Positions 1 through 11,924 are shown, counted from the stretch's first letter. The stretch: DNA of 64,000 bases from Streptomyces sp. HUAS CB01 (GCF_030406905.1 NZ_CP129137.1:1234001-1298000); one strand, 5' to 3'. Notes: a model not told the origin generated them from the letters alone. Made by a program: numbers and translations.

Positions 1-734
1 TACCAGCCGGCCATGCGGCCGTGGATGCCGGCGACCTCCTCGTCCGAGAGGCGGCGGTTGCCGCTGCGCTCGGCGTTGCGCTCCAGGACGATCTCCAGGC
101 CGGGCAGCAGCACCACGGGCAGCAGCCCGGGTCCGACATGGCGCTTCCATCCGCCGAGCCCGACGACGGGGCGGTCGGGGAAGACGGCGTCGTCGAGGAT
201 GCAGGAGATGCCGTTGGCCAGGAAGTTGCGGGCGGCGAAGCCGCAGGTGCGGCGGGCCAGGCGGTACTGGGCCTCGGACTGGTCGTTCCAGCCGGTCTGG
301 GGGTCGGCGAAGCCGGAGCAGACCCATTCGCGGACGTCGTCGAGGCTGATGTGCGCGGTGGGGACGCGGCGGTGCTGCGCCCAGTGCCGCGCGACGGTCG
401 TCTTGCCCGCGCCCGCGGGGCCGATGAGCAGGACCGCGAGCGTGGCGGTGCCGGTGCCGCAGTCGGCGGGCGGTGAGGGTATCGGAACCGGTCCGCCCGG
501 TGGGAGGGAGACGTGTCCCGTGGTCTCCGGGGAGGGCGGCACCGGCGCCTGCTGCGCCGCCGGGCCGCTCCAGCCCTGGGCGGGCGGCATCCGCGGCGGG
601 GGGCTCTGCGGTGGCGGGGGGCCGGGGTGCTGGGCCTGGTGCTCCCATCCGGCCGCCGGGGCGTGCCCGGGCACGGGTCCCGGGACGTGTCCCGGCCCGT
701 GGGGAGGCAGCGGAGCTCCCACTGCGTGCTGCAT
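1..734 (-). CDS. P-loop ATP/GTP-binding protein, C-terminus cut by window edge
   Basis: The frame opens with ATG at 734 and runs off the left edge, so the C-terminus is missing. The first 90 or so residues are rich in Pro, Gly, Gln and His and look disordered. A Walker A motif GPAGAGKT follows near residue 105, then a kinase-like region (HISLDDVREW, ILDDAVFPDR) resembling zeta-toxin or polynucleotide-kinase P-loop folds. Likely an AAA/P-loop kinase-like protein with an unstructured N-terminal tail; the substrate cannot be inferred. It lies 133 bases downstream of aroQ on the same strand and may be read from the shikimate operon. Confidence 0.8.
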   Translation of the reverse strand, partial: MQHAVGAPLPPHGPGHVPGPVPGHAPAAGWEHQAQHPGPPPPQSPPPRMPPAQGWSGPAAQQAPVPPSPETTGHVSLPPGGPVPIPSPPADCGTGTATLAVLLIGPAGAGKTTVARHWAQHRRVPTAHISLDDVREWVCSGFADPQTGWNDQSEAQYRLARRTCGFAARNFLANGISCILDDAVFPDRPVVGLGGWKRHVGPGLLPVVLLPGLEIVLERNAERSGNRRLSDEEVAGIHGRMAGW

Positions 735-867
735 CCGGTGCCACTCCGTCTCGTACGACTTCACGCTGGTCGGACGGGAGTTGGCCCGTCCGTACGGAAC
801 GGTACCCTCCCCGGTCGCTCCTGTGGGAACGGCCGGGGCCGGTACGAAGTGCCCGTGACGGACGGGT

Positions 868-2943
<2,076 letters not shown>

Positions 2944-2947
<4 letters not shown>

Positions 2948-4128
2948 CGGACGGCCAGGTTCTCGAGGTACGAGCGCACGTTGCGGCGGGTCTCGGGAAC
3001 GCTGTCACCGCCGAACTTCTCCGCGACGGCGTCCGCCAGCACCAGCGCCACCATCGCCTCGGCCACGATCCCCGCCGCCGGCACAGCACACACATCCGAG
3101 CGCTGGTGGTGGGCCGCGGCGGACTCGCCGGTCACCACGTCCACCGTCCTGAGCGCACGCGGCACGGTCGCGATCGGCTTCATCGCCGCACGCACCCGCA
3201 GCAGCTCCCCCGTGCTCAGACCACCCTCGGTACCGCCGGAGCGGCCGGAGGAGCGACGGATGCCGTCCTCGGTGGAGACGATCTCGTCATGGGCCCGGGA
3301 ACCGGGCACCCGGGCCAGCTCGAAACCGTCACCGACCTCCACACCCTTGATCGCCTGGATGCCCATCAGCGCCGCGGCCAGACGCGCATCGAGCCGGCGG
3401 TCCCAGTGCACGTGCGAACCCAGACCCACCGGCACCCCGTAGGCAAGCACCTCCACCACACCACCGAGCGTGTCACCGTCCTTGTGCGCCTGATCGATCT
3501 CCGCGACCATCGCCTTCGACGCGTCCGCGTCCAGGCAGCGCACCGGGTCGGCGTCGAGCCTCTCCACATCCGCCGGCGTCGGGTACACCCCGCGGGGAGC
3601 CCTGGCCGCGGCAAGCTCGACCACATGCGAGACGATCTCGACGCCCGCCGTCTCCCTCAGATAGGAGCGGGCGACGGCGCCCAGAGCGACACGCGCCGCG
3701 GTCTCCCGGGCACTCGCACGCTCCAGCACCGGCCGGGCCTCGTCGAAGCCGTACTTCTGCATCCCCGCAAGATCCGCATGACCAGGCCGGGGCCGGGTCA
3801 ACGGCGCGTTACGAGCCAACTCGGCCAGCTCGGCCGGATCGACCGGATCGGCCGCCATCACCTTCTCCCACTTGGGCCACTCCGTGTTGCCCACCATGAC
3901 CGCGACCGGAGAACCCAGCGTGAGCCCGTGCCGCACCCCACCGAGGAAGGTCACCTCGTCCCGCTCGAACTTCATCCGCGCACCACGTCCATAACCCAGG
4001 CGCCGCCGTGCCAGATGGTCCGCCACCATCCCCGTGGTGACCGGGACGCCGGCGGGAAGACCCTCCAACGTCGCCACCAGCGCGGGTCCGTGCGACTCCC
4101 CCGCGGTCAGCCAACGCAACCTGCTCAA
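2944..4128 (-). CDS. aroC: Chorismate synthase
   Basis: Makes chorismate from EPSP using reduced FMN, the last common step to aromatic amino acids and folate. The 394-residue protein shows the three family signatures: [19 protein letters not shown] at the N-terminus, [15 protein letters not shown] in the middle, and [17 protein letters not shown] near the C-terminus, plus [10 protein letters not shown]. The start is a TTG at 4128 preceded by a GAGGAG ribosome site with good spacing, and no ATG or GTG fits better. A 223-base gap separates it from aroE upstream, wide for this operon and possibly holding its own promoter. Confidence 0.97.
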
Positions 4129-4351
4129 CGGTGCTCCTCATGCTCGCGCCTGGAACTGCGACGGCGCGGCCTCGGGGCACTCCTCCAGCGGCTGGAGACA
4201 CCCCCGGCCTGTGGTGGCCGGGAGCGGCGCGGCCCGGGCCCGCCTCCCCCGATCCTCCCACGTCCGGGCCGCGCACCCGGCCGTGGTCCAGCAGACGGAC
4301 GGGCGGACGGGACACGACCGGCGTGATCCGGAGCCGCTGAGGGCCCTGGTG

Positions 4352-5194
4352 TCAGCGCCCTGCGAGGGCCTCCTCGCCGGCCGCGCGCATCGCGGCCAGC
4401 GGGGCCGGGGAGCGTCCGGTCATCTGCTCGACCTGGAACACGGCCTGGTGCACCAGCAGGTCGAGACCGCCGACGACGGAGCCGCCCTGCTCGGCCCAGA
4501 CCGCGGCGAGCGGTGTGGGCCACGGGTCGTAGAGCACGTCGAACAGGGTGCCGGGGCCTTCCGGGACGTACGGGACGAGGGTGTCCGTCGCCCCGGCCGG
4601 GGTGGTGGCGACGACCAGCGGGGCGTCGAAGGCGTGCGCCGCCTCCGCCCAGTCGGCCGTGTGCACCTCGACGCCGAGTCGCGCGCCCCACCCGCGCATC
4701 TCCTCGGCCCGGGCCCGGCTGCGCACATAGGCGGTGACCGGCCCCGTGCAGATCCGGCCGAGCGCGGCGAGCGCGGAGGAGGCGGTCGCCCCGGCGCCCA
4801 GGACGGCCGCGTGGTCGACCTTCTCCACGCCGCGCTCGCGCAGGGCGGCGACCATGCCGGGGATGTCGGTGTTGTCGCCGGTGCGCCGGCCGTCCTCGCC
4901 GAGGACGACCGTGTTGACCGCCTCGACGGCGGCGGCGGTGGCGCTGATCTCGTCGAGCAGCGGGATGACCGCGCGCTTCAGCGGCATGGTGAGCGACAGC
5001 CCGGCCCAGCTCGCGTCCAGTCCGAGGAGGAAGCCCTCCAGGTCCCCCTCGGTCACCTCGAACCGGTCGTAGGACCAGCCGATGAGGCCGAGCGCCTTGT
5101 AGGCGGCGCGGTGCAGCACCGGGGAGAGCGAGTGGGCGATCGGCGACCCGAGGACCGCGGCCCGGCGTGTGTCAGTCGCTGCCGCGCGTGTCAT
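4352..5194 (-). CDS. aroE: Shikimate dehydrogenase
   Basis: NADPH-dependent reduction of 3-dehydroshikimate. The 280-residue protein starts with LGSPIAHSLSP (substrate serines), has the catalytic Lys in SLTMPLKRA, the Asp in GDNTDIPG, the nucleotide-binding GAGATASSA, and a C-terminal GGLDLLVHQAVFQ helix. The residues before the catalytic Lys are SLT rather than the commoner NVT, so it belongs to a divergent actinobacterial branch, but key residues remain. The ATG at 5194 lies inside the end of mltG (23-base overlap), which suggests coupled translation. Confidence 0.95.
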   Translation of the reverse strand: MTRAAATDTRRAAVLGSPIAHSLSPVLHRAAYKALGLIGWSYDRFEVTEGDLEGFLLGLDASWAGLSLTMPLKRAVIPLLDEISATAAAVEAVNTVVLGEDGRRTGDNTDIPGMVAALRERGVEKVDHAAVLGAGATASSALAALGRICTGPVTAYVRSRARAEEMRGWGARLGVEVHTADWAEAAHAFDAPLVVATTPAGATDTLVPYVPEGPGTLFDVLYDPWPTPLAAVWAEQGGSVVGGLDLLVHQAVFQVEQMTGRSPAPLAAMRAAGEEALAGR

Positions 5195-6944
5195 TGAACT
5201 TTTCCTTGAGCTTCTCGAAGTCCGCGTGGTTCGTGGCGTATTCGGTCTTGTGCTTGCCGTCGGTCGCCACGAAGTACAGCCAGCCGTTCGAGGTCGGGTT
5301 GATCGAGGCGTTCAGTGCCGTCAGATCGGGGTTGCCGATGGGCCCGGGCGGCAGCCCCTTCTGGGTGTACGTGTTGTACGGGTCCTGATTGCTGTTGATC
5401 TCCCGCTCGCTGATGTCGATCTTGCTCTGGCCCTTGAGGTAGTTGAAGGCCGAGTCGAACTGCAGCAGCTGGTTGGTCTCGGTGTTGGTGGGCTTCAGGC
5501 GGTTGTAGATGACCTCGGCCATCTTCCTGTAGTCGTCCTCGTTCTTGCCCTCGGCCTGCACGAGGCTGGCCACGGTGATCAGTTCCCAGGCGTTGTTCAG
5601 CTTGAGCTGCTTCGCCTTGGCCTCGAGGTCGACCTTCCCGTACTCCTGGTTGGCCCGGGCGACCATGGCCTTCAGGATCGTCTCCGGCTTGGAGCCCGGC
5701 GCGACCGGATACGTGGACGGGTAGAGGAATCCTTCCAGCGGGTCCTTGACCTCCTTGTGGTTCTGGGCCCACACGGGGAGTCCGAGGTTCTTCGCCTCCT
5801 TCAGGGCGACGGCCTTCGTCGTGCCGGGGTCGAGCTCGAGGCGTTTGTCGATCAGCTGGTAGATCGCCGCGTTCCGGGCGCCCTCGGCGATGCTGAGGGC
5901 GTTGCGGTTGTTCGGGTCGAGCATCGCCTTGACGGCGTCCTCGGCCGACATCCCCTTCTTCAGGGTGTAGACACCGTCCTGGATGCTCGTGCCGCGGGGG
6001 TTGTCGTTCTGCGCGGCGACGAAGGCGTCGACGCTCTTGACGACGCCGGCCTTCTTGAGCGCGTTGCCGATGTCCGTGCCGCTGGCGCCCAGGGCGATCT
6101 CCACCTGCACGCTTCCGCTGCCGGGGCCGTCGAAGTCGGGTGCTTCACCGAACTGCCCCTGCCAGAACTGGTAACCGACATAGCCGGCACCGCCGGCGCC
6201 GCCGACGAGGACCAGGGCGACGAACAGACAGGCGAAGCCGTTGCGGCCCTTCTTCTTTTTCTTGGCCGGGCCGCGACCGTCACCGCCGCGGCGGGTCGTC
6301 TCGCCGGGCTCGTCGTCTTCGTCGTCGCGGCCGCGGTCGTCACCCGTGAAGAACGGGTGGTCCTCCTCCTGCCGGTCGGACCCCCAGTCGTCGTCCGCCG
6401 GAGGCGGCTGCTGCCCCTGGGGCGGCGGGGCGGTGCGACGCCCGGGAGGCTGCGGCGGCGGGTAGGCGTCGGGCGTGCCGTAGTAGTCGGCGCCACCGGT
6501 GTAGGGGACGGCTCCCGCGTTCGGGTCGTACTGCGTCTGCGGGCCGGTGTCCCAACCGCCGCCGTACTGCCCGGTGGCGTACTGACCGGTGTCGTACTGC
6601 CCTGTGTCGTGCCGGCCCGTGCTGTACTGGCCGGTGGCGTACTGCCCCGTGTCGTACTGCTGCTGACCGTACTGTCCCGTGTCGTACTGGCCCGTGTCGT
6701 ACTGCTGCTGACCGTACTGGCCCGTGTCGTACTGCTGCCCGTACTGCTGAGGATGGCCCGTCCGGTACTCCCCGCCCCCGTAGTGGGCGGGGTCCTGCGG
6801 CTCCTGCGGGTACTGCTGCTGCGGCTGGCCGCCGTAGGACGCAGGGCCGGCGCCACCCTGCTGTCCTCTCCGCCCCTGGTCCCCGTACAAAGGATCCTCG
6901 GGGTGCCACGGTTCGGAGCCGGGGCCCCGGCCATAATCAGTCAT
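5172..6944 (-). CDS. mltG: Endolytic transglycosylase MltG (YceG-like)
   Basis: Membrane-bound lytic transglycosylase that cleaves nascent glycan strands and so terminates peptidoglycan elongation. The 590 residues divide into a 225-residue cytoplasmic tail rich in Gln, Tyr, Gly and Asp, a lysine run, one transmembrane helix at about 236-260, a LysM-like region, and the YceG catalytic domain. The predicted catalytic Glu is near residue 465 in ASLVQAEGKNED, and the C-terminal NGWLYFV signature is present. Family members in enteric bacteria are about 340 residues, so the tail is the main addition. It lies between ruvX and aroE on the same strand. Confidence 0.94.
   Translation of the reverse strand: MTDYGRGPGSEPWHPEDPLYGDQGRRGQQGGAGPASYGGQPQQQYPQEPQDPAHYGGGEYRTGHPQQYGQQYDTGQYGQQQYDTGQYDTGQYGQQQYDTGQYATGQYSTGRHDTGQYDTGQYATGQYGGGWDTGPQTQYDPNAGAVPYTGGADYYGTPDAYPPPQPPGRRTAPPPQGQQPPPADDDWGSDRQEEDHPFFTGDDRGRDDEDDEPGETTRRGGDGRGPAKKKKKGRNGFACLFVALVLVGGAGGAGYVGYQFWQGQFGEAPDFDGPGSGSVQVEIALGASGTDIGNALKKAGVVKSVDAFVAAQNDNPRGTSIQDGVYTLKKGMSAEDAVKAMLDPNNRNALSIAEGARNAAIYQLIDKRLELDPGTTKAVALKEAKNLGLPVWAQNHKEVKDPLEGFLYPSTYPVAPGSKPETILKAMVARANQEYGKVDLEAKAKQLKLNNAWELITVASLVQAEGKNEDDYRKMAEVIYNRLKPTNTETNQLLQFDSAFNYLKGQSKIDISEREINSNQDPYNTYTQKGLPPGPIGNPDLTALNASINPTSNGWLYFVATDGKHKTEYATNHADFEKLKEKFNDTRGSD
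6561..6743 (-). repeat. Short tandem repeat coding the MltG cytoplasmic tail
   Basis: About 60 codons repeat a pentapeptide of the form QYDTG/QYATG, with interspersed QYGQQ units (residues 68-128 of MltG). On the plus strand this appears as iterations of a 15-base unit around gtactg(g/c)cc(t/c)gtgtc. The codons are near-identical from copy to copy, so the number of units is likely to change by slippage. Confidence 0.85.
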
Positions 6945-7047
6945 CGATCCCCTAGAGCCGCGAGACGAGCGACGAACGCTCCGCCTCTACGTTGTGCGGC
7001 GGTTGTTCGAACACCGCCGCATCGCGCGGAACGTTACCGTATCGCGA

Positions 7048-7512
7048 TCAGATGACCACTTCGACGCCCTCGCCCGGGGGACCTCCCGAGGTCCGTTCGG
7101 CCTCCAAAGCGTTCTGAAGGATGACAACTGCCGCGACCTGGTCGATGACAGACCGGCCCTTTTTGGACTTCACACCCGAAGCGCGCAGCCCCTGACTGGC
7201 CGTCACTGTGGTCATCCTCTCGTCGACCAGTCGCACCGGAACCGGGTGGACACCGTGGGCGAGTTCCTGGGCGAAGGCGCGGACCTTGGCCGCCGCCGGG
7301 CCCTCGCCGCCGCTCAGTGAACGGGGCAGGCCCACGACCACCTCGATCGGCTCGTACTCCTCGACCAGCTGCCTCAGCCGCCGGTGGGCGGCCGGGACGT
7401 CACGTCCCGGCACGGTCTCCACCGGGGTGGCGAGGACCCCGTCGGGGTCGCACGAGGCGACCCCGATCCGGGCGTCCCCGACATCGATCGAGAGACGACG
7501 TCCTCTGCGCAT
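7048..7512 (-). CDS. ruvX: Holliday junction resolvase-like protein RuvX (YqgF)
   Basis: RNase H-fold YqgF family protein of 154 residues; E. coli YqgF acts in 16S rRNA 5' processing, and other members cleave branched DNA. Conserved residues are visible: SIDVGDARIGVA with the first metal-binding Asp, VVVGLPRSLSG, VRLVDERMTT with the Asp-Glu pair, and the late acidic position in SVIDQVAAVVILQ. The ATG at 7512 shares one base with the alaS stop (TGATG), so it is coupled to alaS, the common bacterial arrangement. A 103-base gap leads to mltG. Confidence 0.93.
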   Translation of the reverse strand: MRRGRRLSIDVGDARIGVASCDPDGVLATPVETVPGRDVPAAHRRLRQLVEEYEPIEVVVGLPRSLSGGEGPAAAKVRAFAQELAHGVHPVPVRLVDERMTTVTASQGLRASGVKSKKGRSVIDQVAAVVILQNALEAERTSGGPPGEGVEVVI

Positions 7513-10196
7513 CAGGCCGTCTCGGCGACCAGGCGCTCGACGGCGGCGATGGCGTCGCCGACGGCCTCCGGGTTCTGCCCGCCGCCCTGGGCGACGTCCG
7601 GCTTGCCGCCACCGCCGCCGCCGAGGGTCTTGGCGGCGGCACGGACCAGCTCGCCGGCCTTGAGCCCGCGCTCACGGGCGGCCTCGTTGGTGGCGATGAC
7701 GGTCAGCGGACGCCCGTTGGCCGTGGTGAACAGCGCCACGACGGCCGGACGGTCGCCGGCCCCCGACTGCTGCTGGAGCCGGCCGCGGACGTCGAGGACC
7801 AGCTTGCGCAGGTCGTCGGCAGAGGTGCCGTCCGGGACCTGGCCGGTGACCAGCGCCGTGCCGCGGATGTCCCGGGCGTTCTCGGCGAGACCGGCGGCGG
7901 CCTGGAGGACCTTCTCCGCCCGGAACTTCTCGATCTCCTTCTCGGCGTCCTTCAGCTTGCCGAGCATGCCGGCGATCTTCTCCGGAAGCTCCTCCGGACG
8001 CCCCTTGACCAGCTCCTGGAGCTGGGCGACGACCGTGTGCTCCTTGGCGAGGAAGTGGTAGGCGTCGACGCCGACGAGGGCCTCGATACGGCGCACGCCC
8101 GAACCGATCGACGACTCTCCCAGCAGCTTCACCAGACCCAGCTGGGAGGTGTTGTGCACGTGCGTGCCACCGCACAGCTCCTTGGAGAAGTCGCCGATGG
8201 TGACGACGCGGACCCGCTCCCCGTACTTCTCGCCGAACTCGGCGATGGCGCCCTGCTTCTTGGCCTCGTCGATGCTCATGACCTCGGCCTGGACGTCGAG
8301 CTCACGGGCCAGGACCTCGTTGATCTTCTGCTCGACGTCGGTCAGGACCGTGCCGGGGACGGCGGCCGGGGAACCGAAGTCGAAGCGGAAGCGGCCCGGC
8401 GAGTTCTCGGAACCGGCCTGAGCGGCCGTCGGGCCGAGGGCGTCGCGAAGCGCCTGGTGGGTGAGGTGCGTGGCGCTGTGGGCGCGGGCGATGGCGCGCC
8501 GGCGCCTGACGTCGATGGCGGCGTAGGCGGAGGCGCCCACGGTCACCTCGCCGACCTGTACGGAACCCTTGTGCACCGAAACGCCCGGGACGGGCTGCTG
8601 CACGTCACGGACCTCGATGACGGCACCCGAGTCGAGCTTGATCCGGCCCTGGTCGGCGAGCTGACCGCCGCCCTCGGCGTAGAACGGGGTGCGGTCGAGG
8701 ACGACCTCGACCTGGTCGCCCTCGGTGGCGGCCGGCGAGGGCACGCCGTCGACCAGCAGGCCGACGATGGTCGACTCGCCCTCGGTCTGCGAGTAGCCGG
8801 TGAACTCGGTCGAGCCGGAGGCGTCGGCGACCTCGCGGTAGGAGGACAGATCGGCGTGGCCGGTCTTCTTGGCCTTGGCGTCGGCCTTGGCGCGCTCCCG
8901 CTGCTCCTTCATCAGACGGCGGAAGCCGTCCTCGTCCACGGTCAGGCCCTGTTCGGCGGCCATCTCGAGGGTGAGGTCGATCGGGAAGCCCCAGGTGTCG
9001 TGGAGCAGGAAGGCCTTGTCGCCGGAGAGGACGGTCGAGCCGGCGTCGCGGGCCTCGGTGACGGCGCCGTCCAGCACGTTCGTACCGGCGTTCAGCGTCT
9101 TGAGGAAGCGGGCCTCCTCGGCGAGCGCGACGGTCTCGACGCGCTTGCGGTCGGTCTCCAGCTCCGGGTACTGCTGCCCCATGGTCTTGATCACCACGTC
9201 GACCAGCGCGGAGACGACGGGACCGGTGGCGCCGAGGAGGCGCATGTTGCGGATGGCGCGGCGCATGATGCGGCGAAGGACGTAGCCGCGGCCCTCGTTG
9301 CCGGGGGTCACACCGTCGCCGATGAGCATCACGGACGTACGGATGTGGTCGGCGACGACGCGGAGGGACACGTCCGACTCGTGGCTGTCGCCGTAGCGGA
9401 CGCCGGTGAGTTCCGTGGCCTTGTCGATGACGACGCGCAGGGTGTCCGTCTCGTACATGTTCTGCACGCCCTGAAGGATCATGGCGAGACGCTCGAGTCC
9501 GAGACCGGTGTCGATGTTCTTGCTCGGCAGGTCCCCGACGATCTCGAAGTCCTCCTTGCCGGAGCCCTCGCCGCGCTCGTACTGCATGAAGACCAGGTTC
9601 CAGATCTCCACGTAGCGCTCGTCGTTGACGGCCGGGCCGCCCTCGGGGCCGAACTCGGGGCCGCGGTCGTAGTTGATCTCCGAGCAGGGGCCGCACGGTC
9701 CGGGGACGCCCATGGACCAGAAGTTGTCCTTCTTGCCCAGGCGCTGGATGCGCTCGGCGGGGACGCCGACGACCTCGCGCCAGATGCGCTCGGCCTCGTC
9801 GTCGTCGAGGTAGACCGTGATCCAGAGCTTCTCGGGCTCGAGGCCGTAACCGCCCTTGTCCTGGGGCGAGGTCAGCAGCTCCCAGGCGTACTTGATGGCC
9901 CCTTCCTTGAAGTAGTCGCCGAAGGAGAAGTTGCCGCACATCTGGAAGAACGTGCCGTGGCGGGTGGTTTTGCCGACCTCTTCGATGTCGGGCGTGCGCA
10001 CGCACTTCTGCACACTGGTGGCGCGCGGGGCGGGCGGCTTGGTCTCGCCCAGGAAGTACGGCTTGAAGGGGACCATGCCTGCGTTGACCAGGAGCAGAGT
10101 CGGGTCGTCCGCGATGAGCGACGCCGAAGGCACGACGGTGTGCCCGCGCTCCTCGAAGAAGCTCAGCCAGCGGCGGCGGATTTCAGCCGACTCCAT
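7512..10196 (-). CDS. alaS: Alanyl-tRNA synthetase
   Basis: Charges tRNA-Ala; class II synthetase of 894 residues, normal length. The N-terminal catalytic core has [11 protein letters not shown], the motif 2 region [20 protein letters not shown] and the motif 3 stretch [13 protein letters not shown]. The editing domain carries the zinc-binding HSATHLTHQ and CGGTHVHNT motifs, and the C-terminal C-Ala domain ends in a glycine-rich segment with KPDVAQGGG. The ATG at 10196 overlaps the stop of the upstream small protein gene by one base (TGATG), and its own stop overlaps ruvX in the same manner. Confidence 0.98.
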   Translation of the reverse strand: MESAEIRRRWLSFFEERGHTVVPSASLIADDPTLLLVNAGMVPFKPYFLGETKPPAPRATSVQKCVRTPDIEEVGKTTRHGTFFQMCGNFSFGDYFKEGAIKYAWELLTSPQDKGGYGLEPEKLWITVYLDDDEAERIWREVVGVPAERIQRLGKKDNFWSMGVPGPCGPCSEINYDRGPEFGPEGGPAVNDERYVEIWNLVFMQYERGEGSGKEDFEIVGDLPSKNIDTGLGLERLAMILQGVQNMYETDTLRVVIDKATELTGVRYGDSHESDVSLRVVADHIRTSVMLIGDGVTPGNEGRGYVLRRIMRRAIRNMRLLGATGPVVSALVDVVIKTMGQQYPELETDRKRVETVALAEEARFLKTLNAGTNVLDGAVTEARDAGSTVLSGDKAFLLHDTWGFPIDLTLEMAAEQGLTVDEDGFRRLMKEQRERAKADAKAKKTGHADLSSYREVADASGSTEFTGYSQTEGESTIVGLLVDGVPSPAATEGDQVEVVLDRTPFYAEGGGQLADQGRIKLDSGAVIEVRDVQQPVPGVSVHKGSVQVGEVTVGASAYAAIDVRRRRAIARAHSATHLTHQALRDALGPTAAQAGSENSPGRFRFDFGSPAAVPGTVLTDVEQKINEVLARELDVQAEVMSIDEAKKQGAIAEFGEKYGERVRVVTIGDFSKELCGGTHVHNTSQLGLVKLLGESSIGSGVRRIEALVGVDAYHFLAKEHTVVAQLQELVKGRPEELPEKIAGMLGKLKDAEKEIEKFRAEKVLQAAAGLAENARDIRGTALVTGQVPDGTSADDLRKLVLDVRGRLQQQSGAGDRPAVVALFTTANGRPLTVIATNEAARERGLKAGELVRAAAKTLGGGGGGKPDVAQGGGQNPEAVGDAIAAVERLVAETA

Positions 10197-10546
10197 CAGT
10201 GGTCCTCATTCCGGTTGTACGAGCGCTTCTCGTCAAGCATCTCGTAGTGCTTCTTGTCGTGCTTGTGGTTTTCCAGGGCGGCCCGTCGGCGCTGTGCGGG
10301 CAGTGCCCGGTTGTCCACGGGAGCCTCGATGCCCAGCGCCTCGCCGAGCTCGGCCTCGCGCTGGGCCATCCCGGCCCGGACGTCCAGGGCGAAGTCCTTG
10401 AGCCGGTGTCCGGTCTCGACCGCCTTGTTCGCCGCCTGGGCGGCGAGGCTCTCCGGAGTCAGCTGCCTGAGTTTGCGGTTGACCTTGGTGGTGGCCCACA
10501 CGCCTGCGGCGGCGCCGGCGGTGAACCAGAACGCACGACGGAACAT
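10196..10546 (-). CDS. Conserved small actinobacterial protein of the alaS locus (DUF6167-like)
   Basis: A 116-residue protein of unknown function. It begins with a short hydrophobic segment ([17 protein letters not shown]), followed by a charged helical region and a His/Lys/Asn-rich tail. The position directly upstream of alaS, with TGATG overlap, is where I recall actinobacteria carrying a DUF6167 gene; the family name rests on context and general appearance. It is probably a membrane-associated partner of the DUF948 protein six bases upstream. No catalytic motif is visible. Confidence 0.75.
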   Translation of the reverse strand: MFRRAFWFTAGAAAGVWATTKVNRKLRQLTPESLAAQAANKAVETGHRLKDFALDVRAGMAQREAELGEALGIEAPVDNRALPAQRRRAALENHKHDKKHYEMLDEKRSYNRNEDH

Positions 10547-10552
10547 CGGGTC

Positions 10553-10984
10553 TCAGTCCTTCTGCTTCCGGCGCCTCGCGGCCGGTACGGTGCGGCCGAC
10601 GACGACCGTGCGCCGCGTCTGCGCGGGCGGTGCGCCGTCCTTGGTGCGGCTCATCGCGCGGCGCACGCCGTAGCCGAACGCGGCGACCTTCACGAGCGGG
10701 CCACCGAACGTCGAGGCGACGGTGGTGGAGAGCGCCGACGCGTTCGAGGTGACCTCCTGGACGTCGGAGGCGATGGCGTCGACCCGGTCGAGCTGGGTCT
10801 GCGCGGAGCGGACGGTGGCCGAGGCGTCGGCCAGCAACGGCACCGCCTGTTCGGTCACCTCCGCCACCAGCTTGGTGGTCGCCCTGAGCGTCTGGGCCAG
10901 CCTCACCAGCACCACGGCGAGGAAGGAGACCAGGATCGCCCAGAAGACGGCCACCAGGATCCCGGCAACCTCTCCACCGGTCAC
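10553..10984 (-). CDS. DUF948 membrane-associated protein
   Basis: 143 residues starting at GTG 10984. One N-terminal transmembrane helix (VAGILVAVFWAILVSFLAVVLV) is followed by a long amphipathic, probably coiled-coil stretch rich in Ala, Thr and Val, then a second weak hydrophobic patch and a basic tail. This architecture matches the DUF948 family found between rpsD and alaS in actinobacteria. The function is unknown. It appears to be the first gene of a transcription unit running through the small protein, alaS, ruvX, mltG and the aro genes, because a terminator-like hairpin after rpsD lies upstream. Confidence 0.8.
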   Translation of the reverse strand: MTGGEVAGILVAVFWAILVSFLAVVLVRLAQTLRATTKLVAEVTEQAVPLLADASATVRSAQTQLDRVDAIASDVQEVTSNASALSTTVASTFGGPLVKVAAFGYGVRRAMSRTKDGAPPAQTRRTVVVGRTVPAARRRKQKD

Positions 10985-11182
10985 GCTGCACCGCTCTCTG
11001 CTCGTCGAGGGCCACTTCGAAAGTCTTTGTCCGACCCTATCGCGCCCGGGGTCGGACCCCGTAACGGATCAGTGACCGCAGCACGGGAGTTGCGGGGATT
11101 CCACGGGCCGTTCCCGGCCGCACACGCTCCGTGCCCACGGTCGGCTCAGCCCCCTCCGTCCCGGTCGGGCGGAACGCGAGAG

Positions 11183-11222
11183 CCCGCCGCTCCCCCGCCG
11201 GTGAGGGCGGGGAGGCGGCGGG
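11183..11222 (-). terminator. Hairpin downstream of rpsD
   Basis: A 17-base inverted repeat with two mismatches (arms 11183-11199 and 11206-11222) around a six-base loop, starting about 35 bases after the rpsD stop. It is all G and C apart from a few A and T and has no following T run, as usual for Streptomyces terminators. Confidence 0.7.
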
Positions 11223-11256
11223 CCGGGGCGCTGAGGCCGGTGGTACTGCCGCCGGC

Positions 11257-11868
11257 TCAGCGGGCGTAGTACTCGACGACCAGCTGCTCGTCGCAGATCA
11301 CCGGGATCTCCTTGCGGTTCGGCTCCCGGTCCAGGCGGAAGGCGAGCGCCTTGAGGTTGACCTGCAGGTAACGCGGGGTCTCACCGTCGGGCGCGTAGCC
11401 ACCCTCACGGGCGACCTGGAACGGGTGCTTCTCGCGCGAGCGCTCACGGACCGTGATGACGTCGTCCGGGCGGACACGGAAGGACGGCTTGTCGACCTTG
11501 CCGCCGTTGACCTCGATGTGGCCGTGGACGACCATCTGACGGGCCTGGTAGATCGTCCGGGCGATGCCGGAGCGGAGCACCAGGGCGTCGAGACGGCGCT
11601 CGAGCTCGATGATCAGGGCCTCACCGGTCTTGCCCTGCACCTTGCTGGCGCGCTCGTAGGCGCGGACCAGCTGACGCTCCGAGACGTCGTACTGCGCACG
11701 AAGACGCTGCTTCTCGAGCAGACGGACCTTGTAGTCCGAGTTCTGCTTGCGGCCGCGGCCGTGCTCACCCGGCGGGTAGGGGCGAGCCTCGAAGTACTTG
11801 ACGGCCTTCGGCGTCAGGGCGATGCCGAGAGCACGCGACTTCTTGACCTTGGGTCGCGACTGGTTCAC
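11257..11868 (-). CDS. rpsD: 30S ribosomal protein S4, zinc-free (C-minus) type
   Basis: Primary 16S rRNA-binding protein that nucleates assembly of the small-subunit body. The 203 residues contain the conserved PYPPGEHG segment, the S4 RNA-binding domain ([30 protein letters not shown]) and a C-terminal EYYAR. The N-terminal four-Cys zinc knuckle of C-plus S4 is absent: no cysteine occurs in the first 45 residues. The start is GTG 11868, with GGAGGT nine bases upstream. It is transcribed away from the DUF2470 gene, and an iron-box match sits 23-41 bases upstream of the GTG. Confidence 0.97.
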   Translation of the reverse strand: MNQSRPKVKKSRALGIALTPKAVKYFEARPYPPGEHGRGRKQNSDYKVRLLEKQRLRAQYDVSERQLVRAYERASKVQGKTGEALIIELERRLDALVLRSGIARTIYQARQMVVHGHIEVNGGKVDKPSFRVRPDDVITVRERSREKHPFQVAREGGYAPDGETPRYLQVNLKALAFRLDREPNRKEIPVICDEQLVVEYYAR

Positions 11869-11890
11869 GGGGAACCTACCTCCATGTAAG

Positions 11891-11909
11891 TTAGGTGAGC
11901 CTTACCTTA
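11891..11909. promoter_or_regulatory. Iron box (DmdR/IdeR/DtxR-type operator) between rpsD and DUF2470 gene
   Basis: The plus strand reads TTAGGTGAGCCTTACCTTA. It agrees with the actinobacterial iron-box consensus TTAGGTGAGCCTAACCTAA at 17 of 19 positions and is roughly palindromic, so it is readable from both strands. It ends four bases before the ribosome site of the DUF2470 gene and lies 23-41 bases upstream of the rpsD GTG. Iron-loaded DmdR/IdeR repressors bind such sites near the promoter. Given the spacing, it could control both divergent genes. Confidence 0.75.
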
Positions 11910-11924
11910 TTCGAGGAGGACGTA

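Noticed and set aside
13..858. A plus-strand frame of 281 codons at the left edge
   Set aside because: Overlaps the P-loop protein on the minus strand; the latter has a Walker A motif, while this frame is Arg/Ser/Pro filler.
4129..4351. Possible missing gene between aroE and aroC
   Set aside because: The 223-base gap has no frame with a start, site or motif; any gene once present there is not detectable.
5169..7055. A 628-codon plus-strand frame, Val/Leu/Arg-rich
   Set aside because: Mirror of mltG, whose repeats and catalytic motif are clear on the minus strand.
7317..10247. A 976-codon open frame on the plus strand
   Set aside because: It lies exactly opposite alaS and reads as Asp/Gly/Val/Leu monotony without motifs; long antisense frames are a by-product of high GC3 codon use.
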